A stretch of 64,000 bases of DNA from Theocolax elegans (taxonomy: Eukaryota; Arthropoda; Insecta; Hymenoptera; Cerocephalidae): positions 64,246,488 to 64,310,487 of the forward strand of contig CM047426.1 of NCBI GenBank assembly GCA_026168455.1, read 5' to 3'. The notes beneath the pieces were generated by a model. That model was not told the DNA's origin. It was given only the letters and a program-made list of their open reading frames with translations, and made no database searches. Both the position numbers and the translations under genes were made by a program. Positions 57,355-64,000 of this stretch are shown here, piece by piece (the stretch's first letter is position 1; each line of letters starts with the position of its first letter).

Positions 57355-57471
57355 GTGGGATTTACAAATCTCTGGATGGAAGTAGGTTCTTTCTTAAACA
57401 AATTCAAGTCATGAACAAACAATGCCATTCTTTCTATGCGTTAGATTTTCAATTTCTTGTTTCATGTACCC

Positions 57472-57830
57472 GTGAAAAAAATGATTGCATGTGTCACAGA
57501 TGTAAAGCATATGTACACTAGAAGTATTCAGGTACATGTAGTCTTCATATATCTTATGACAGATTTCTACATCTTGTACATGTCGCCTCTGTGTAACTTC
57601 TATGGAGATATTGTAAATATTTGGTGTATCTAAGATGTTTATAGAATGCACTCTATAAACATCTTAGATATACTAAATATTTACAATATCTACATGGAAG
57701 CTACATACAGACGACATGTACAAGATGTAGAAATCTGTCATAAGATACATGAAAACTATATGTATCTGAATACATTTAGTATACATGTAGTTTACATCTG
57801 TAACTCATGCAATAATTTTTTCACGGCTTT
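57472..57830. mobile_element. Complete ACATGTA-rich palindromic MITE
   Basis: Termini CCGTGAAAAAAATGATTGC and GCAATAATTTTTTCACGG. The arms are about 175 bases and nearly perfect, meeting at a TATAGAATGCACTCTATA centre near 57645. It begins within 120 bases of the RRM exon. No target duplication was identified with confidence. Confidence 0.85.
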
Positions 57831-58261
57831 CTTACAATTTTGATTTTTTACATCTCTAAGTCTTAATTTTTATATTTGTTTTTCTAATTTATTGCTTTTA
57901 TAGTACTTAAACATTTGCTTTCTTGCTTACTATTGTGTCATGCGGGTATGTAAAATGTATCATCTTTCAGTAGAAGTAGCAAGGGTAAAATTTTGTATTA
58001 TACATAAATACGATTTTTGACACATACTTCTTCTCCTAGTAGAAAATGAATCAAATAATGTTTTTGAGACAAACAAATTCTAATTTTTCCATTTATTTAA
58101 ATATATTCTTAGAGTAATGTTTGTGTGTTAAAATATTTCTTGGAAAGATCATTAGAAAATTGTTGTTGACGAACTTTTGACAAAGTCGTGGTTAGTAAGT
58201 CACGTTTTTGCAAGGTGTTTGACGTAACATTTATCTAGATTGTTGAAAAACATTAGTTCTA

Positions 58262-58935
58262 CTTACAAGGAGAGTATCCCAGGTCCGGATCACGGATCTT
58301 GTCCTAACTCTAGGATAAGTTTTGTTATATAAAAATATGAAGAAAGCCAGAGTTATAGACCCTAACGCTCGATATTACGGAAGTTATACACTGTTAATGC
58401 TATTTAAAAAAAAAAGAACCTTTACTTCAAATGCTTATAACTTTTAAACAATAAACTATCAGCCCTCAAATATAAATTCATTTAAAAGCTGAGATAAAAT
58501 AGATACAGTTTAAAAAAAAAAAAGCTCAAATCCGTTGCAATGGAGCAAAGTTGTAGCAGAAATAAAAATTTGTAGAAATTTAGCTTAACAAATCACAGTG
58601 CTTAATTTTCGTCAAAATTTCCACAAATTTTTATTTCTGCTACAACTTTGCTCCATTGCAACGGATTTGAGCTTATTTTTTTTTTAAACTGTATCTATTT
58701 TATCTCAGCTTTTAAATGAATTTATATTTGAGGGCTGATAGTTTATTGTTTAAAAGTTATAAGCATTTGAAGTAAAGGTTCTTTTTTTTTAAAATAGCAT
58801 TAACAGTGTATAACTTCCGTAATATCGAGCGTTAGGGTCTATAACTCTGGCTTTCTTCATATTTTTATATAACAAAACTTATCCTAGAGTTAGGACAAGA
58901 TCCGTGATCCGGACCTGGGATACTCTCCTTGTTAG
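58262..58935. mobile_element. 674-base palindromic MITE, CTTACAAGG family, TA target
   Basis: Termini CTTACAAGGAGAGTATCCC and GGGATACTCTCCTTGTTAG are flanked by TA on each side (58260-58261 and 58936-58937). Arms are about 310 bases and almost perfect around a short centre at about 58590. A TA duplication fits the Tc1/mariner superfamily. There is no coding capacity. Confidence 0.88.
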
Positions 58936-59239
58936 TAGCCACGATTTTGCCAAAATTTTGATTCCCTGTAACACTAGCGATTTTTTATATTATTTCGTAT
59001 TTGCTTAATCAAATAATACTGTATTAAATATTCATGTATACTGCAACGTTTTTATATCTTATATGGAATCGGCTGTATTTTCTGCATGCAAATATTCTCT
59101 TTCACAGGAACCTTCGATATAATTTGTTTTTCTTTAAAAAGTTTAGTCACTAAGAAAAATATTGTATAATTATTTCAATAATTACTTTCTTTAGATGCTA
59201 GAGTCTTGAAAGTAATTAAAACATACATGTACATGTAAT

Positions 59240-59281
59240 TCCGTGAAAAAATGTGCCACACATGCACTCATTTTTTCACGG
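59240..59281. mobile_element. Minimal 42-base derivative of the ACATGTA-rich MITE
   Basis: CCGTGAAAAAATG, a short middle, then CATTTTTTCACGG: both ends of the family at 57472 with nearly all of the interior lost. Confidence 0.6.
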
Positions 59282-59395
59282 GACGCACAGGCCATTTAAT
59301 TTTTAATAAACTTCTGTACAAAACATTCGGTACCATCATTGTTTCCATTTTTGGGCTACTGTATAGGATGTCTCGGATAACTAGAACAGCCATCC

Positions 59396-59590
59396 TGTAA
59401 AAAAATGATTGCATGTGTCACACATGTAAAAAACATGTACACTACATATATTCAGATATATGTAACCCACATTATATCTCATGACCGATTTCTACATGTT
59501 GTACATGTTGTATATGTGTAGTTTTCATGTAGATATTGTAAATATTTAGTGTATCTGAAATGTTATGGAGTGTACTGTATAAACATTGCG
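59396..59590. mobile_element. Half copy of the ACATGTA-rich MITE
   Basis: It starts GTAAAAAAATGATTGCATG and follows one arm of the 57472 element to GTACTGTATAAACATTG, then stops at the centre. From 59591 to 60423 I see no supported feature except a tRNA-like B-box sequence at about 60297. Confidence 0.7.
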
Positions 59591-60423
59591 AAACTACTTT
59601 TCGTTGGACCGATAATTGAAATAATTAAGGAACCGATGGAGGTTCCGTCATAGTGACGTTAAAATGACTACCGCCGTTTATATTTAATTTGGGCACCTGG
59701 CGATATTAACAACAATATTAATTAAATGATATAAAATTATTGGAATTGTCCATTAGCACTTCCTCACGGCTTCGCGTCCCAGAGGGAATTCCGACGGCTG
59801 ACCGTCTCGGAACTGGAGGTCTTTAGAGTAAAAACCGTATCTATATGAATGTCGCGATTCAACTTGGGAAATCCGAAATGGCGTCCGAAAGTCAGGAAAA
59901 ATAATTAATTAATGATGAATTTTTTAGTCAAAAAGGAATTGCTTTATGAAAAAGTTCCAGTGAACGAAAAGTGCTTAGAATTATTAAAAAAATACGTGTG
60001 AATTTTTCTGAGACGTTTTTGAAAATTTTCTGATTTTTCCGGAAAATAGCCTGAAGCAAAAAATTAAAAATGGACCGTAAAATTTCGAATAATTCACACG
60101 TATTCTTCGGATGATTCTAAGAACTTTTTATATTATAAAACTTTTTCATAAAGTGATTCCTTTTTAAACAAAAAAATAACAAAGTTTTTCTTTTGTTCAA
60201 CAACTAAAAATGTGGTCTATAATCCAGGTACCATGTACCAGCTGACATTAGCTGCCTAAAATGGTGAAATATTACTCTGCTTCTACCAGAAACTGACGGG
60301 TTCGAACCCAAGAGCTCGTCACTTCCCTCGCAGTTTATGACTCCAAACCGCCTCGTAGTGTGTTCTTACGCCTGCATCAATTCGTATTACGAGTATTGTG
60401 AATTTTCTCACTTTTTCTTTCTT

Positions 60424-61470
60424 TTATTCGGGATTTTCCGAACAGTTTTTGCACACGTGTAAATTGCATTGTTTAGATAATCGTCGTATTCTCGTTGCAC
60501 AATTTTCGATTTGACAAGAATGTTGAGTATTTGCGGATTGAATTTCATGCTTTTCCAGAACTGTGTAATAACCTTTACTCAAATAATTTTCACTGATGCT
60601 CAAAACAAATTCTTTCGTTCCTTTTCTCTTTTCTGTATTTGGAAGTGCTTCGTTATATAAGACCTCGAAGTGAAATAAATGCCCTTTGTAGGAACATAAA
60701 GCCCATAATTTGATACCAAATCGTATTGGTTTCCCTTTGATAAACTGTTTGAGAACGCATCTACCATAGTATTTAGCCATCATCTCATCTGTGGACAGTG
60801 CAGTCGAGAAGTAATTGAATGTCTTGATGGTTTATTGAAAATATCAACTATTCTCCGAACTTTCCAAATCCTATCCTCCTTGTTTTCTTCTTCTAGCTTA
60901 GAATGTTTCAAGTTAGATTTTATTTCCTCAAACTCAGTTCTTCCCATTGCAGATACAATCGGATCAGCGCGTAAGAGAAGATTAGTAGACCAATAGTCTT
61001 TTTGAGAATGCCTCGTATTATAAGAAGAAAATAACAAAATACCTAAAAAGACATCAAATCCATAGCGAGTAAGTTCGTTACATTCTATGATGACTTTCTC
61101 CAAATCATCAGAAAAAAAAACTCAAATAGTTCTTTTGGCTTGCTAGATAAAATAATTTTTTTATCCTTTTCAGATAATAAATTTTTATTAATTACATCGT
61201 CTGGATAGCACTTTTCTCCATCAACCTAATTGTAATGATGATCTTATGATGATGAAAAAATATGATATTTTTCGAGACGAAAAATTACTATTGATGATCA
61301 CCACTATCATCTTCATCATCGTGGGTATCCGACTCATCCGAATCTTTGGGATTGGGAAGATAAATAGCTTCATTGTACTAATTATCTTCAACAGTTTCAA
61401 CCTGTCCACCGTAACCTTCCTTCGACTTTTTAGGACGACTATTTATTCTAGGCATATTTATTGCATCACA
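60424..61470 (-). pseudogene. piggyBac-type transposase pseudogene
   Basis: On the minus strand an acidic N-terminal stretch (about 61440-61250, with DSDESDTHDDEDDSGD and stops) is followed by LTRYGFDVFLGILLFSSYN, then DYWSTNLLLRADPIVSAMGR and IWKVRRIVDIFN, the conserved core of piggyBac transposases. A frameshift near 60815 leads to STDEMMAKYYGRCVLKQF, containing the first catalytic Asp, and KGKPIRFGIKLWALC. After about 60 more residues the sequence jumps to a Cys-rich end (CQIENCATRIRRLSKQCNLH and VCKNC), so the segment with the other two catalytic Asp residues is deleted. The protein cannot be active. Confidence 0.82.
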
Positions 61471-61943
61471 AAAATTATAAAGCCTAATACGGCGATTATC
61501 TAAACACTCTCCATTTCGATCTCCACCTCACAGGTATACCTCAAGGAAGTGTCCTTGGATTACTACTATTATCGGTTATTAATAACCTTTAGTAATAACC
61601 TTCCGAATATACTCTACTCACTTAAACTAAATACTAGGAAGACAACGGTGATGATTCTAGTTAGTTTCTTTTATACGTGAAATCTGAACACAGCTCTACT
61701 CCAAAAAGTTGTTTCAAACAATTTGTCTTTAGCTTAATCTGATGAAATTATCAACCACTGTTTGCGTGTCATACCTAACATATGATGGGAGAGTCATACT
61801 AGGCTTATTTCAATGCATGCGAATGGTATTTTACGTCTTTTTCGTTTGCGACGCGCAATAATTACATGCGCTATTATTCCTAATAATTATCCTAATATGA
61901 AACATAATGATTCATTAGGTTTACGACTCGTAGTATAGTAAGA

Positions 61944-63660
61944 TTAAATATTCCACGTTGACTTTGTGCCTCTAGACAGTATACTTTATATAAAACACCT
62001 TCTACGAAGGTGTCAAGATTCGTAAGTATCGTTTCCAATCACACTTTAAAAAATGTTATCTGATAAAAAAATCTTTAATTATTACTCCCATCCTATTTCT
62101 ATTTATATTTTGCTTAAACTCTATAAAAAGTTTCTGCAATAGAAGGTACTGCAATCAAAATCCGACAAGTAATTTTAATTAAATATTTATATATTTTTTT
62201 TGCTTAAACTTCATAAAGTTTCTGCAATAGAAAGTACTGAAATCAAAGCGGAATTATCGACAAGTATTTTTTACGATACCATAGATTTATTTTAATTAAA
62301 TTTTATATGTTTTGCTTAAACTTCATAAAAAGTTTCTACAATAGAAAGTACTGAAATCAAAGCGAAATAATCAAAGCGACAAGTATTTTTTACAATACCA
62401 TAGATTTATTTTAATTAAAATTTATGTTTTGCTTAAACTTCATAAAAAGTTTTAATTAATTTCTGCATAACTAATAAAAAGTAATTACTCTCTTTTTTAT
62501 GCTCTTTAAATAAAATAATACTTGCACCACCATTAATTAAGTATTTCAGTCGAGTTATTTTTGACCTATTAATATCCTCTTATATCGAACGTATTTAGTA
62601 TAGGTTATCGTGTAAAATGATATAAATAAAGCATTCTAATGTTTTACATCTAAACTAAAATGAATTTCCATTTTTTTATTATATTCATTTCTTATTTTAC
62701 CATAAAATTGTTATCAAGTACTAGTGCTTCATTTCACTGCAAAAGCAAAACAAAATCAATCGCTGTGTCGACATATAGGCCTCATTAGAAAAATATAATG
62801 TCGTTATATAAATCTTATAAATTTTACTTAATAAGAAAAAACTTAAAATATTTTATAAGTCTTTGATATTTAAATATGCATATGCAATACGCTATTTAAG
62901 TCAAATCAGACGTAAAATTCAAAAGAAAGATGGCAACCCAACGCGTGGTGCAAGTATTATTTTATTTAAAGAGCATAAAAAAGAGAGAAATTACTTTTTA
63001 TTAGTTATGCAGAAATTAATTTTGCACAAATGAATTATTATTATTCTATAAAATTGTGTATCTACTGATGTAAAGCACGGGAAGGATATACATTGTTTAT
63101 TTAAAGAGAATAAAAAAAAGAAGTTTCCTTTTTATCAGTTTTGTGGAAATTAATTAAAACTTTTTATGAAGTTTAAGCAAAACATATAAATTTTAATTAA
63201 AATAAATCTATGGTATTGTAAAAAATACTTGTCGATAATTCCGCTTTGATTTCAGTACTTTCTATTGCAGAAACTTCATGAAGTTTAAGCAAAAAAAATA
63301 TATAAATATTTATTTAAAATTATTTGTCGATATTTGATTGCAGTACCTTTTATTGCAGAAAGTTTTTATGGAGTTTAAGCAAAATATAAGTAGAAATAGG
63401 ATGGGAGTAATAATTTAAGATTTTTTTATCAGATAACATTTTTGAAAGTGTGATTGGAAACCATACTTGCGAATGTTGACACCTTCGTAGAAGGTGTTTT
63501 ATATAAAGTATACTGTCTAGAGGCACAAAGTCAACGTGGAATATTTAATAAATAAATAAAAAATTTCTGTTGATATCTATAAAATACTTGCCGTTACTAT
63601 TTTGATTTCAGTATTTACAATTGCAGAAACTTTTTATGGAGCTTAATATTATACACACAC
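61944..63660. repeat. Large palindromic repeat family, right copy (both arms)
   Basis: Left arm 61944-62540 starts ATTCCACGTTGACTTTGTGC and runs through the ~110-base subrepeats. Right arm 62940-63545 is its reverse complement, and the repeat continues to about 63660 (ACTTTTTATGGAGCTTAAT). The centre (62540-62940) is unique and AT-rich. It corresponds to 10757-13890 but lacks the fold-back and piggyBac-type insertions found there. From 61500 to 61943 nothing is recognised. Confidence 0.8.
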
Positions 63661-63689
63661 CAATATCTAAATAAATATCTAAATCGCTA

Positions 63690-64000
63690 AATTTAGGGAG
63701 CAGATAAGATAATGAGTCTTTCTTGTTTGTTGAATCTCGGCAGCGCTAAAGTACTTTTGCTCCCGCTGGTTGCTAAAGGGATACTTTAGGCCCTATTTTT
63801 AGAGCGCAAAAACGCGAAATTCGTGCGTGTTAAAAAAAAATTTTGCTTCTAGACATTCTGACGTAAGATATTCTGCTGTCAGAATCCCTTGTCAAAATTT
63901 TGGCCAGATTTAAAGCAAAAATGATAAGACCAATGTAAACAAAAAAACACCAAAATTTGAGAAAAAAATTTGTTCTCGAGTTTTTTAGAATTTTATCGCT
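63690..64000. repeat. Terminal block of the palindromic family, right copy (runs off the window)
   Basis: Reverse complement of 8459-8770, here directly joined to the subrepeat region without the 1.98-kb insertion. It is cut by the window end at GAATTTTATCGCT. Confidence 0.8.

Noticed and set aside
57169..57414. Independent small gene starting at a Met inside the second RRM exon
   Set aside because: The sequence is the second half of an RRM with a splice acceptor upstream and matching phase, so it is an exon and not a separate gene.
60280..60340. Possible tRNA gene or SINE on the minus strand with GGTTCGAACCC
   Set aside because: The B box is self-complementary and no convincing A box or cloverleaf was found.
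8459..64000. One giant transposon bounded by the inverted blocks at 8459 and 63690-64000
   Set aside because: The second RRM exon (57177) lies between them and belongs to the host gene, and each end carries its own internal palindrome, so two separate copies in opposite orientation is simpler.

Overview
This is AT-rich eukaryotic DNA, most likely from an insect genome and possibly a hymenopteran such as an ant. The organism is inferred only from the repeat types and intron style; no species marker is visible. There are no prokaryotic features. The only host gene I can support is on the + strand: an RNA-binding protein whose C-terminal RRM domain is split between an exon at about 5274-5482 and an exon at about 57177-57354. 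The splice sites and reading phase agree across the gap, so most of the window is one intron of about 51.7 kb packed with transposable elements. The family resembles MEC-8/RBPMS/scw1-type RRM proteins.

Left part. Positions 1-2900 hold a decayed Polinton/Maverick remnant: a capsid-like gene broken by a frameshift, a conserved unknown gene with stops, and an apparently intact adenain-type cysteine protease. Hairpin-forming repeats follow (3.2-4.7 kb), then the first RRM exon. Inside the intron come half a fold-back element, a reverse transcriptase (RT) fragment, a long TTTA array, an unrecognised open frame, and a complex palindromic repeat family (8.46-13.9 kb) carrying three insertions: a GC-rich LTR-like segment, a 1-kb fold-back element and a TTAA-flanked MITE. 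At 14.2-17.0 kb a 2.8-kb palindrome holds two head-to-head Penelope-like 3' ends with GIY-YIG domains and hammerhead-ribozyme-like motifs. A third Penelope fragment lies at 18.2-18.8 kb.

Middle part. A minus-strand non-LTR retrotransposon with a mutated RT active site (19.0-22.1 kb) abuts a BEL/Pao remnant. That remnant is split by a nearly full-length 5.7-kb minus-strand non-LTR element, which carries a 12-bp target duplication and is itself interrupted by a 514-bp TTAA-flanked palindrome. The BEL remnant resumes at 28.76 kb. A degenerate palindromic element lies at 31.3-32.8 kb.

Right part. A 5.81-kb composite of non-LTR fragments plus a solo-LTR-like insertion is present three times in tandem (33.16-50.6 kb). 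It ends in a 1.3-kb palindromic element, and on the far side part of the same unit is inverted but lacks the LTR insertion (51.9-53.5 kb). This preserves the order of events. Next come an endonuclease and ORF1 fragment of another non-LTR element, a tRNA-derived SINE, the second RRM exon, several small palindromic MITEs, a piggyBac transposase pseudogene, and an inverted copy of the palindromic family seen at 8.5-13.9 kb.

Nearly every mobile sequence here is non-autonomous or broken. The main theme is fold-back structure: about a dozen unrelated palindromes lie in a single intron.
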